A DNA stretch of 64,000 nucleotides from Heterobilharzia americana (lineage: Eukaryota; Platyhelminthes; Trematoda; Strigeidida; Schistosomatidae): assembly GCA_944470555.2 (NCBI GenBank), contig OX104134.1:105456701-105520700 (forward strand), written 5' to 3'. Shown here in pieces: positions 1 through 9,549 of this stretch. The translations under genes and the position numbers were made by a program. The notes under the pieces are model-generated. The model made no database searches. It was given only the letters and a program-made list of their open reading frames with translations, and was not told the DNA's origin. The stretch's first letter is position 1; every line of letters starts with the position of its first letter.

Positions 1-109
1 TTCAAGAGTTTCAATCAACTTAATGCGCTTCTTTTCTTTCCGTACATGGATCAAATTCATCACATAACTCAAAAATTGCTGAATAGTTTGAGTCTGTTTT
101 GTTAAACAC
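1..109 (-). other. Exon-like open segment at window edge
   Basis: On the minus strand a polypyrimidine-AG acceptor (RC of 110..120) is followed by a frame open to the window edge, about 35 codons, with a basic and hydrophobic composition (contains QQFLSYVMNLIHVRKEKK). The first 31 bases of this segment also occur in the array (10863..10893). There the homology stops at position 10894, where the array continues with a donor-like GTGAGT. I do not recognise the product. It may be one exon of a host gene whose neighbouring intron was carried into the array, or a chance open frame. The segment is cut by the window end, so neither its length nor its gene can be judged. Confidence 0.3.
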
Positions 110-779
110 CTGAAAGATATAAGTTACTGAGTAATTCGAATTTACAGAAAATTGCATATTACAAAGTGTCACTGAAGAGTGAATTGATGTGCACGATTAA
201 TTAGGATATACACACGTATCGGCCACTATTCAATATGCTAAATAAGATGCAAAATATATCATCTAGTTTGTGAATGGCAATATTCTTTACTGGAATGATG
301 TCATAATTTCAGTGTTTCCCAAAATACAAAGAGTCGGGGAACCACAGACGAATGTTTGTGTTAGCATAGGAAAATAAACGAAGTCGAAAGCTGAAACTAG
401 TAAATGAAGTGACTGAAAAGCATCTGAGATGATTTCGAAAAGACCCGAACAAATAATTTAGTAAAATGAATTGACAGTTCAAGAAGAATTTTGGCAAGTA
501 CTGGAAATATCACTTGATGTCGCACCACTTTTCAAGGTAGCCATCTAATGTATCGAATCCAGTGTATTGTTGAAATACTGAAGAAGCCATATCACTGTCA
601 ATTAACTCCAGTCGGTGTTCATTCAATGTTGAATGACATGAGGTAAAACGGGGTGTTGTAGTCACTGGTATCACTGTGGTATTCATATTGAGTTGCTGAC
701 ATCAGTGATGATCACGGTCTTATTGAGTGAATAAATTGATGAAGGTGCAGGCTTCGATGGATTGATGTGTATCTAGCCA
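79..779 (-). repeat. Inverted copy of array segment 10194..10894
   Basis: Positions 79..779 are the reverse complement of 10194..10894 (paired positions sum to 10973), and so also of 28940..29640 and 43893..44593. Homology stops sharply at both ends. It contains no convincing gene: the 62-codon frame inside it is repeated only because the DNA is repeated. The 206 bp that follow (780..985) match nothing else in the window, and I recognise nothing in them. Confidence 0.9.
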
Positions 780-985
780 ATGGATTGTTAGGAATGGTGG
801 AGCGAGTAAATGTTTTTGATTATGTTGAAATGGAGCCTGCACTCGCTGTCTTATTGATTTTCTTCAACAATGTCCTAGATCATCGGTGGTTGGCATAACC
901 ATATTTGTAGTGATTGTGGTAAATCAGCAGTGGGATTAGTTTTTCGATTCTTTGACAGACTATTCGATCAATGGGAGATAAATTC

Positions 986-1127
986 ATTTCTGTATGAGTT
1001 GCAGGTGGTGGTGGTGATGGTGGTCGATTAAAGAGATTTTGGAAGTAGCCAGCCCATCGTTTTCTTTGTTTCTCCTCTTCGGTAACTGGCTTTCCTTCAC
1101 CATCTTTCATTGGTTTCATCTGTGTTG
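986..1127 (-). mobile_element. RTE LINE fragment, truncated
   Basis: The minus-strand translation contains QMKPMKDGEGKPVTEEEKQ and RKRWAGYFQNLFNRPP. This matches the linker before the RT domain in the RTE copies at 60369 and 63600. The fragment is cut at 986, where the right arm continues into a longer RTE copy while this side changes to unrelated sequence. So 986 is a rearrangement breakpoint inside the element. Confidence 0.75.
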
Positions 1128-1192
1128 ACGCGTCAACAATCACATGGTTATCGATAGTTTCTTGCCCGGTTGCTGAACCAACGATGGCACAT

Positions 1193-1225
1193 ACACACAC
1201 ACACACATTGATGTACATCAATGTG
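1193..1225. repeat. (CA)n run and 22-bp perfect palindrome
   Basis: A (CA)n run (1193..1207) adjoins a 22-bp perfect palindrome at 1204..1225. The mirror copy is at 60271..60304. No function is evident; it could form a small cruciform. Confidence 0.8.
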
Positions 1226-1912
1226 TATTCTGAACACGGATATGAGACCTGTATGTGAAGAATCTGAACAGTGGCTTCTGTGACCTCATCCCCACCGTTT
1301 CCTTCATCGTGGTAAAAAATTTTCGCACCATAACCCCAGTTCTATCATACTACAGAAACTTTGAATACTGTCCTCAAAATATCCTTGATCAGTTCCATAA
1401 GTGCATTTTACAATTTCGTCAGCATACTGAAAAAAGGGAATCGGAGAGTGAGTTCAGTAGAATTTCCTAAACGTCAGTTGACAATGTCTTAACCACTCAC
1501 CTAGACAAGTCGAATTGCTTGAATGTTCCCCGTGGGAATAGAACTGATTGCGTATCATTCGTGAGCATAGATTTCAATTGGTTTATGAAGAGTGTTTATG
1601 AAACATATGTTTCTAAATTAACGTTTATGTGTATCGTTATTGGCAGGATCTTTTACCAAGTTGCATCATGAAATAATATTTTATTGGATAAATTCGAACT
1701 TCAATGTGGATATATACATCAAAGCAAGCGATCGCAAAATACTCTTCACAGTTCATTTCGAAATGAACACCAACTATGAATACAGGACATGGTTAAAACC
1801 TGACAACAATCTCATTGAAAGACAGACAAGACAATATGCATTCTGCGTCAATACATTACTCCAATTTCCAAATAAGTGATCAATCAGACAGTATCACGAA
1901 GGTAAGAAACAA
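1226..1912 (+). other. Upstream/leader region of the GPCR
   Basis: No gene is recognised here. The segment 1632..1912 is leader-like sequence that was duplicated with the receptor. Diverged copies flank the CR1 relic in each array unit (20430..20583 and 21975..22108) and in the left flank (6789..6922 and 8314..8467). A good splice-donor sequence (AAG|GTAAGA) lies at 1899..1907, just before the receptor ATG. If it is used, the ATG would be intronic, so it is probably fortuitous or belongs to a non-coding exon. Confidence 0.45.
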
Positions 1913-3403
1913 ATGAGTTCGTTTTGCTGTGCGCTCTGCGTGAATACTTCGGCCAATTCTTTGGATATCTCAAATATCGAGTCTCCCGTCGAATGGAAGT
2001 TGGCAGTCAGGACAACAGCCACCTGCCTCCTCATCGTTTTGGCAGGAGCAATTTTCGTTGGCAATCTACTAGTCATCGTCACCTTTGCAACGACAAAGCG
2101 GTTGAGGCGTGAGATTGACATATACATTGCTTCTCTTGCTGTCGCTGACTTCCTCGTATCCATCCTAATTCTGCCTCTGACAATTATCCGACAACATGTG
2201 GGCTACTGGCCATTTCAGTCGAATATCCTGTGTCAGTACTACATGTCTGCCAACGTTTTCCTGTGTTTTGCTTCAGTAATGGGTTTGTGTTGCATATCTG
2301 TTGATCGATACATCGCCGTTACACGACCATTCGAGTATGGGAGGACACAAAACTACTTCAGAGTATTTTGCATGCTGACAATGACTTGGCTGCTTCCCTT
2401 CATTTCAATATTTTTACCATTCATTTTTGACCGTCAGCATTATTTTGTTCTGGGGAAATGTTATTCGATTATGAACTTCGAATACAGGATATACACGACA
2501 ATAACATTTTGGTTAATTCCATTTTCTATGATAGGATATGTACACCTGATCATATTCTTCACAATGAAACGACAATCTCTACGACGGAGATCACCATTCA
2601 AAACATTTAGTTCTGATAACAACTCCAGTTATGCAGTATGGTATAGTGGACAACATCTGAAGACGGTAGTATCTCGCTTACTAAAATGCACTCAGGTAGT
2701 CACCAAATACAGTAAATCTGTTGTCAGTCGCCTTTGCATGCAACGATCTACGAAAACACTGCCTACAAATATAGAGATGTTGTTAGTTAGAAGTACTATG
2801 AACAATGCAATGTCTATTCATTGCACAGAGAGCGTCAATATCACGTGTACTCCACATTCAGAAGTCTGCATGCTGATGAATTCATCTGTGGCATCGCCAC
2901 AGTGTATTTCAACTTTGGATTCTAGTTCGCAAATACTTAATTACGTTAACGTGTGTGTCCTGCAAGAGAATTCACCAAAATCTCAAACCAATCATGATGA
3001 AGTGAACGAGGAAGGTGTATTTCCACTCAACATGCACAGTCCCGATTTTCATAATCGCCATCACGGATTGTCTGAATGCAGTAAATCGCGTGGACTTCTA
3101 AGCCGTTCAGATTCGAACTGTTACCTCGTGGATGCAATCAAGAGTAATGCGTGCAGTCCAATTTCCACTGGAAACAATGCACAGGTCGTAGAGAATCGTC
3201 ACTTGGCTACTGACAGATCTCACAGAGATTCCTTCTCTCTACCCGAATATATTCGATTGCATACAATAATGAAGAAGGAAGCAAGAACTGAGAAAATAAT
3301 GATGTTGGTTATTGGCTGTTTCGTTGTTTGCTGGCTGCCATTTCAGTCAGCATATTTGGGAGAGGTGATCTGTGATTGCGTGTTTCAGAGCTCCTTTATG
3401 TGA
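1913..3403 (+). CDS. Amine-type rhodopsin-family GPCR, TM1-TM6 in frame
   Basis: The frame encodes 496 residues of a class A GPCR, with N-glycosylation site N11. TM1 has GNLLVIV (Asn1.50 = N51). TM2 has LAVAD (D79). TM3 begins at C107 and ends in DRY (131-133). TM4 has W159, ECL2 has C183 and TM5 has P203. ICL3 is very long (about residues 220-455), and TM6 has CWLPF at 473-477. The DRYIAVTRP motif, CWLPF and the large ICL3 are typical of biogenic-amine receptors at the plasma membrane. The residue at 3.32, Asp in most amine receptors, is N114 here; from memory the schistosome SmGPR clade shares this. The frame stops at 3403 before TM7, which follows out of frame (see next entry). The ATG is the first that precedes TM1, and no signal peptide is seen. 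It is close to identical to the copy at 58093..59583. Sure of the family; ligand unknown; probably a pseudogene if the break is real. Confidence 0.85.
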   Translation: MSSFCCALCVNTSANSLDISNIESPVEWKLAVRTTATCLLIVLAGAIFVGNLLVIVTFATTKRLRREIDIYIASLAVADFLVSILILPLTIIRQHVGYWPFQSNILCQYYMSANVFLCFASVMGLCCISVDRYIAVTRPFEYGRTQNYFRVFCMLTMTWLLPFISIFLPFIFDRQHYFVLGKCYSIMNFEYRIYTTITFWLIPFSMIGYVHLIIFFTMKRQSLRRRSPFKTFSSDNNSSYAVWYSGQHLKTVVSRLLKCTQVVTKYSKSVVSRLCMQRSTKTLPTNIEMLLVRSTMNNAMSIHCTESVNITCTPHSEVCMLMNSSVASPQCISTLDSSSQILNYVNVCVLQENSPKSQTNHDEVNEEGVFPLNMHSPDFHNRHHGLSECSKSRGLLSRSDSNCYLVDAIKSNACSPISTGNNAQVVENRHLATDRSHRDSFSLPEYIRLHTIMKKEARTEKIMMLVIGCFVVCWLPFQSAYLGEVICDCVFQSSFM

Positions 3404-3537
3404 CTGTTTCATGCTTAGTCTACGCGAACAGTTGTTGCAATCCAATTATCTATGCATTCTACAACAGAAGCTACGCAAGAGCATTCAAACGACTTCTACG
3501 CATAGAAGACCGTTGCTGGAGACAAAGAACTTGCTAA
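3388..3537 (+). pseudogene. TM7 and C-tail of the GPCR in a shifted frame
   Basis: The frame 3388..3537 reads ELLYVTVSCLVYANSCCN followed by PIIYAFYNRSYARAFKRLL and a stop. This is a textbook TM7 with NPIIY, helix 8 and a short tail. It overlaps the end of the TM1-TM6 frame, one frame away. Removing one base in 3381..3387 would join the frames and give about 23 residues between CWLPF and LVYANS, the usual distance for amine receptors. Alternatively a 26-nt GT-AG intron (3365..3390) would also restore phase, but it would shorten ECL3 and be extremely short. I favour a one-base frameshift, either real or a sequence error. Confidence 0.8.
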
Positions 3538-4838
3538 ATGAACCCTTGTGAAACTTTGCCACTCAGTGTAACAAACACCTGTATCAACTAAAATATATAT
3601 CCAGTAGATAACAACTTCGTTCTCACTGTTTGATTTTGTGCTGATAGTTCCGGTGTTAATTTGAACAGTTTGTGTGAGGATTTTTCATGATGACACGCAT
3701 TTCACAGCTGGATATTTCGGGGCATGTTGTAGATTGACCATTCAAACGACCACCCATTGAGCTTAGATTATTTTCCATCTGTGCGCTGAATCATGCAGTT
3801 ACCACCACAATCTCTGTCTTATGGACACCATTGAGAAAGTGAGACACTGCTGTCAGTGAGATCATGGGCAAGTAGAATGACGTGAGATTTGTGATTTCAG
3901 AAATCACTCCTCACTTCAAGGAGACTGTGGTGTTGTAAACAGATAGCTCACTGTGAGTAGGGATGCATATCAGTTGTTCAGCTTCACATCTGAGGCTGTG
4001 TACAACACTGAAGTTGATGAATCTAGTTAGAACGGGTGATTTTCAGACTGAGGTATTATGGCTTTTCAAGAGACTTCTTCATACCACAAAAAAAAACTAC
4101 AATGAAGCTAACTCTTGAGTGACGAAAAGAACCAGAAGGTAGGCATCACAATGCGTTGGTGAATGTGGTACATGTGATGAGAAACTAAACGTGTCATTCG
4201 CGAAGTGAAGGGAATATAGTTAAGTGGTTCGTAAACTGCACCATGGAGGGTTGTATATGGATTCACGTGAAGCTTCGGTGCTGCCAGAGAGTAGATAGAT
4301 AAAGCAACAATTTTATTAGTGGGCGGTTATCGATAGTTTACTTGAGGATTTCTCGATCTGAGAGCGCAGCCATATTAAACGTTTCATTTGTTTGCTAGGT
4401 GGCTATGATGAGCGTTTCTAGTATGTTCATTTGATAATTGTTTCGGAGCTAGTGAACACCACTAGTCTGTAGCCCATGGTTATGAATCCATTCTACTTGA
4501 CTCTTAATATCTGCCTATTCGGTGAGTTATCAGACACAAATATTTGCGATTTCGCTTTTCCCAAAATGTCTCGGTCACCCCATGGCGGTGCGTAATACAT
4601 GTATGCAGATTCTAAAAGAAGGCACTGAACAGAGCATCCTTTCCAACCAGATTGAAACTAAATAACGTTCGAAACTTCGATTATCGGAGAGACAAATGTG
4701 AATGATAAAATAGTTTCAAGTAGCAAGTCGCTGATGAGTGTTTTCGAGAATCACTACTGACAGTTCAAATGGAACCTAGATTTGAGTATAGGTGTCCGTT
4801 CATTGAGGAGAGTGCACGAATAATAGGATGTACACTTG
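3538..4838 (+). other. GPCR 3' flank, no gene seen
   Basis: This 1.3 kb has stops in all frames and no recognised RNA gene. It is the part of the locus reused, reversed, as the end of each array unit (from about 26780 to 28018, and likewise in units 2 and 3). Around 4450..4560 it carries a repeat-family tail (RC of 27060..27166) that is also found, diverged, near 20090..20174. Confidence 0.7.
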
Positions 4839-5328
4839 CATTCGAGCATTCAAAAGAAGTGAAAAAGGTAGCCTGCAATGGGACACCAGCCCCTTCATTG
4901 GCTCATTTTTTGGACGGAGTTGATGATGATTGTGATAAATATTTGTAGCTATACAACTGATATTGCACAGCAAGGAATGACAGAATGTCACTACCGAATG
5001 CAGTCATTTCGGCAGAAAAATAAGTGGAGGAGGAGAAATTGCTTGAGAGTTTCTTGCTTATTACAAGTGAAAAGCTGATTCATATTACGAAAATGTGTAG
5101 ATATATATACACAGATGACACTGCATGTGAAGACTGAACAAATAATTGAAAGATTTCAAGGGACGTTATACGTTTGTTACCGAACATTTCTGAAAACGTT
5201 TCGAGTTCATTATTTGTGCTCTCCAGCTGAAACCTTTGCGGCTGTTCATCTCACTTTAGAAGACTTTCAATCCATTCAGGTGAAGAAAGTGAAAAGAGCC
5301 AACATTTATTGTCATTAACTGTCCTGCA
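4839..5328. other. Breakpoint region, then array-type sequence
   Basis: 4839..4976 is unique in the window and nothing is recognised in it. From 4977 to 5868 the sequence equals 22105..22996 of the array at a constant offset of 17128. A 67-codon ATG frame at 5115..5318 recurs at 22243, 37196 and 52118, but only through duplication. It resembles no family I know, so I do not call it a gene. Confidence 0.7.
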
Positions 5329-6792
5329 TTAACAGATCACCTCTCCCAAATATACTGACTGAAATGGCAGCCAGCAAACAACGAAACAGCCAATAACCAA
5401 CATCATTATTTTCTCAGTTCTTGCTTCCTTCTTCATTATTGTATGCAATCGAATATATTCGGGTAGAGAGAAGGAATCTCTGTGAGATCTGTCAGTAGCC
5501 AAGTGACGATTCTCTACGACCTGTGCATTGTTTCCAGTGGAAATTGGACTGCACGCATTACTCTTGATTGCATCCACGAGGTAACAGTTCGAATCTGAAC
5601 GGCTTAGAAGTCCACGCGATTTACTGCATTCAGACAATCCGTGATGGCGATTATGAAAATCGGGACTGTGCATGTTGAGTGGAAATACACCTTCCTCGTT
5701 CACTTCATCATGATTGGTTTGAGATTTTGGTGAATTCTCTTGCAGGACACACACGTTAACGTAATTAAGTATTTGCGAACTAGAATCCAAAGTTGAAATA
5801 CACTGTGGCGATGCCACAGATGAATTCATCAGCATGCAGACTTCTGAATGTGGAGTACACGTGATATTGACGCTCTCTGTGCAATGAATAGACATTGCAT
5901 TGTTCATAGTACTTCTAACTAACAACATCTCTATATTTGTAGGCAGTGTTTTCGTAGATCGTTGCATGCAAAGGCGACTGACAACAGATTTACTGTATTT
6001 GGTGACTACCTGAGTGCATTTTAGTAAGCGAGATACTACCGTCTTCAGATGTTGTCCACTATACCATACTGCATAACTGGAGTTGTTATCAGAACTAAAT
6101 GTTTTGAATGGTGATCTCCGTCGTAGAGATTGTCGTTTCATTGTGAAGAATATGATCAGGTGTACATATCCTATCATAGAAAATGGAATTAACCAAAATG
6201 TTATTGTCGTGTATATCCTGTATTCGAAGTTCATAATCGAATAACATTTCCCCAGAACAAAATAATGCTGACGGTCAAAAATGAATGGTAAAAATATTGA
6301 AATGAAGGGAAGCAGCCAAGTCATTGTCAGCATGCAAAATACTCTGAAGTAGTTTTGTGTCCTCCCATACTCGAATGGTCGTGTAACGGCGATGTATCGA
6401 TCAACAGATATGCAACACAAACCCATTACTGAAGCAAAACACAGGAAAACGTTGGCAGACATGTAGTACTGACACAGGATATTCGACTGAAATGGCCAGT
6501 AGCCCACATGTTGTCGGATAATTGTCAGAGGCAGAATTAGGATGGATACGAGGAAGTCAGCGACAGCAAGAGAAGCAATGTATATGTCAATCTCACGCCT
6601 CAACCGCTTTGTCGTTGCAAAGGTGACGATGACTAGTAGATTGCCAACGAAAATTGCTCCTGCCAAAACGATGAGGAGGCAGGTGGCTGTTGTCCTGACT
6701 GCCAACTTCCATTCGACGGGAGACTCGATATTTGAGATATCCAAAGAATTGGCCGAAGTATTCACGCAGAGCGCACAGCAAAACGAACTCAT
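5329..6792 (-). CDS. Second GPCR copy, truncated before TM7
   Basis: This 487-residue minus-strand frame is nearly identical to the receptor at 1913..3403 from the start ATG through TM6 (CWLPF). It then reads QSVYLGEVIC and stops, because homology ends at about 5332 where array-type sequence is joined. No TM7 codons follow downstream on this strand, so this copy cannot make a seven-helix receptor. Its upstream leader (6793..6922) is separated from the rest of the leader by the CR1 relic at 6923..8313. It has the same Asn at position 3.32, DRY and long ICL3. It is probably a pseudogene, and a source or by-product of the fragment found in each array unit. Confidence 0.75.
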   Translation of the reverse strand: MSSFCCALCVNTSANSLDISNIESPVEWKLAVRTTATCLLIVLAGAIFVGNLLVIVTFATTKRLRREIDIYIASLAVADFLVSILILPLTIIRQHVGYWPFQSNILCQYYMSANVFLCFASVMGLCCISVDRYIAVTRPFEYGRTQNYFRVFCMLTMTWLLPFISIFLPFIFDRQHYFVLGKCYSIMNFEYRIYTTITFWLIPFSMIGYVHLIIFFTMKRQSLRRRSPFKTFSSDNNSSYAVWYSGQHLKTVVSRLLKCTQVVTKYSKSVVSRLCMQRSTKTLPTNIEMLLVRSTMNNAMSIHCTESVNITCTPHSEVCMLMNSSVASPQCISTLDSSSQILNYVNVCVLQENSPKSQTNHDEVNEEGVFPLNMHSPDFHNRHHGLSECSKSRGLLSRSDSNCYLVDAIKSNACSPISTGNNAQVVENRHLATDRSHRDSFSLPEYIRLHTIMKKEARTEKIMMLVIGCFVVCWLPFQSVYLGEVIC

Positions 6793-6922
6793 TTGTTTCT
6801 TACCTTCGTGATACTGTCTGATTGATCACTTATTTGGAAATTAGAGTAATGTATTGACGCAGGATGCATATTGTCTTGTCTGTCTTTCAATGAGATGGTG
6901 GTCTGGTTTGAGCCGTATCCAG

Positions 6923-8313
6923 TAAACCTCCTTATCTTATCTTGTCTGGTTCTTCACATGTAACAAGTGACATTTTTTAAAACTTCAATGAAGCATATGT
7001 TTTCAAATGATCAGAGTCATTGAAATCTTTGCAAAACCTGAGAACAGATGGCATGTCCGCTATTCTTTTCACGAAATGTGCTGATATTCTATGTTATTCA
7101 GTGACAAACATTAAGAGTGAGTCTTTTGCTAGAAATGATGTACCAACCGCCTTGAAGGACATTACAATAGTTCTTGTATCTATGTCCATAACTTCTGGAG
7201 CTAAGGCACAGTTCTGACCAATCGCAATAAACCCACCATTTCTAAAAGCAACCTACACACCGTTGCTTCTTGTACTGGAACCTCCTTCCGAAGCTTTCAG
7301 AGAGCCATATCAATTTGCCTGCAAACCTAGAATCAGTACTTCAGACGCTGCAGTAATTTTACATCATAATATCGTCGCCAATCCAGAAAAAAGTACTAAG
7401 CACGTTAGATCTACCTTTCTAGATTATAATTCTACCTTTGAATCTACCCTTAGAGCCGTTTTGTTGAAAAACCTTGTCAGAACTCACATTGAGCGCTGAA
7501 CTGCCAACTGACTTGATCCTCATCTTTCTGAGAGAAGACAGTAAACTGTATACAGAGAGAAGTACTCTACGTCACTACTTAGAAAAGCCGGTTTGCTTCA
7601 AGGTGCTGCTTTTTCTCTTTTCTCTTTCTTTTGGCATGATCTACCCATCTCAACTAGAGCTTACTTTGTTAAGTATGCAAACGACCTAACAGAATCCGTG
7701 CCGATCGGACTTTTCGCAGTTTAATAACTTCTTGACCAAAATTGGTAACCGGTCTTCCTTAAATGGCCCCAGATCCAATTCTTCCAAATGTCAGATGGTT
7801 AATTTTAGCTTAGACTTGAACAAGACCCTTTTTAAATTGTTTCATTCCCATCACTCTTGTCTTATAGATGGCTCTGCTGTAGAGAATGTATCAAGCGTGA
7901 TCTATCTTCGGTTCTGTTTTTATTCTGATTATTCTTGGTCCCCTCACATCATACTGATTTCCAGAAAAATCCTTCACTTGACTTTTTAGACAAGGAAACT
8001 CAGACTGTCTGGCAGAACTCAGTCTCTACTCTTAAGTTTCATTAATTCCTCTGTTCTGCCTATACTTACTTATTATTCCCCCTCGTACTTTCCTGGACCT
8101 CGAAAAAGACTACACCCTATGGTACAGGAGTTTGAAGGCTGTTAGTAGGGCAAGTGGTAAACCACTAACCGTGCTAGTAAATGCGGTCATGGATGAACAT
8201 TTGAACTGTTGTAGACTACTGGCTAAAAATATTTTACGAGCATCCTCTGAATCTTCACCTCTCTCCATGTCTCTCCTTAAAGAAGACAAGAAATCTAACA
8301 TAATATCATCATG
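6923..8313 (+). mobile_element. CR1-clade (SR1-like) LINE relic, RT and C-terminus
   Basis: Degenerate reverse-transcriptase motifs appear in order on the plus strand. A motif-A-like TFLDYNSTFES is at about 7412..7444, a motif-B-like GLLQGAAFS at about 7590..7616, and the catalytic-loop remnant FVKYANDLT (Y-x-DD changed to YAND) at about 7665..7691. A C-terminal stretch follows with ILTYYSPSYFPGPRKR and SRASGKPLTVLVNAVMDEH. Several stops and frameshifts show it is dead. It interrupts duplicated GPCR leader sequence, whose two halves flank it. Confidence 0.7.
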
Positions 8314-8736
8314 GTTGTTCACAGTCAGTGTTCATTTGGAAATGAACTGGGAAAAGTATTCAGTGATGATCGCTTGCTTTGAAATATATGTCCAAGTTGA
8401 AGTCCAAATTTATGCAAATAAATATCATTTGACAATGAAACGTAGTAAAAGATCTTGCCAATAACGATACATATAAGTTGACCGCTTAAACCTCACTTGC
8501 AAAGCATATGGTTCATGCTATTTTGAGAAACAGTGTAGACGTGAACATCGTCAATTGACTATTTCGGAGTCAATTCATATAGGTTCAGTTATTTCTTGGT
8601 TGTTATCTTCAGCGTCCACAAGTGAGGAAAACAGTGTGACTGATATGTATTATTCGGTGAGGTTCATGGCTCCGATAAACATCTCTAAAGTGGTCATCTG
8701 ACAATCGATTCTGATCTAATCCACACCACTAGTCTG

Positions 8737-9272
8737 TAGCCAGTGGGCATCAAACCATTCTATTTGATTTGGAAGCTTGAGAGGATTTTATTGATTTCAG
8801 GTCAGTATTCACCATGGACTGACAACAAAGACATTTGCAGAATAAAACAATCAATCTTAATGAAAGTTAAAGATGCAATAAACAGAGAAAACCAACGGAA
8901 CTGCGTTGATGAAATTAAATGCTCAGATTGTAAAATCGTGTATGTGGGGGAGATAGCCAGGTAGGTACACGTAAGAGTTGAGGAGCATAATCTATGCCTA
9001 AAGAACATTCCGAGAACCTCAGCAGAGATTAGGAAGATAGAAAACAACACACCAAGTACACTTCGTAGAAATAAGCCACAAAATTTACTTTGACGGAACC
9101 AAGGTTCTACAAAACAATGCTGCGTCATACCGAGAAAGTTTGACAGCTGAAGCTCTAAACATATGGGTGAGACCAGACAGTTTGAATAGACGAGATGGAG
9201 CACAGCTAGCTGCCTCTTGATAATTATTCAGCAGTAAATAGAGATTTTGACCCCAAACTGACACAACCACAT
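8737..9272 (+). mobile_element. Old Penelope-like element relic, GIY-YIG region
   Basis: The plus-strand translation contains CVDEIKCSDCKIVYVGEIAR, then VHVRVEEHNLC after an in-frame stop, and later EALNIWVRPDSLNRRDGA. This pattern (Cys pair, YVGE-x-AR, R-x-EEH, distal Glu and N-R-x-x-G) is the endonuclease end of PLE proteins. It is a different and much older family than the PLE at 12379: the residues differ and there are many stops. No RT part was seen next to it. Confidence 0.6.
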
Positions 9273-9549
9273 GGATTCATGCATCTAGATGAGCACTGTA
9301 AATATGAATGTTTGTCCAGTAGTGATCGACTCTCCTTATGCAGTCACTGGAATCAACAAACTAGTCTCAGTGCTGATTTCCTACACTGCTGGAATATGCT
9401 TATCAACAGACGGAATAGCGAACTCGGTAGCATGCTATGAGTATGTTATTTTCTGTTGACACTTCCAACAGCGAATTATGTAGCAGCACAGCTCCCTAAA
9501 CTGGCTCACCGTTCAAGCGAGTGAACACAACCTACAATAAATCGGGAAC
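9273..9549 (+). repeat. 277-bp inverted-repeat arm, start of unit
   Basis: It is the reverse complement of 19348..19624 in the same unit. The pair recurs as 28019..28295 with 34301..34577, and 42972..43248 with 49223..49499. The arms enclose the unit core (about 6 kb without the PLE). They have no transposon-like termini that I recognise, and they look like a foldback duplication product. Confidence 0.88.

Larger units (their letters stand above)
986..4838 (+). repeat. Left arm of 3.85-kb inverted repeat
   Basis: 986..4838 is the near-identical reverse complement of 56659..60510. Paired positions sum to 61496, or 61497 beyond a run of 9 A that is 8 on the other side. The arms enclose about 51.8 kb, including the tandem array. 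The outer end lies inside an RTE relic and the inner end at 4838. The right arm's inner 1.2 kb is also the last segment of each array unit. Confidence 0.93.
6789..9549 (-). repeat. 2.76-kb inverted copy of array segment 19348..22108
   Basis: Paired positions sum to 28897 throughout. It includes the CR1 and PLE relics and runs past the array start at 9273 for 277 bp, because each unit carries that arm inverted at its start. So the left edge of the array is itself part of a large foldback. Confidence 0.92.

Noticed and set aside
1640..1879. 79-codon frame upstream of the GPCR as a gene
   Set aside because: It lacks an ATG at the listed start. The diverged copies beside the CR1 relics do not keep the frame, so it behaves as leader sequence.
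1894..2163. 89-codon frame antisense to the GPCR N-terminus (also 6542 and 59333)
   Set aside because: It is a shadow of the receptor frame on the opposite strand.
5115..5318. 67-codon ATG frame repeated at 22243, 37196 and 52118
   Set aside because: It is conserved only because the DNA is duplicated. It has no recognised family, and it lies in the downstream flank of antisense GPCR fragments.
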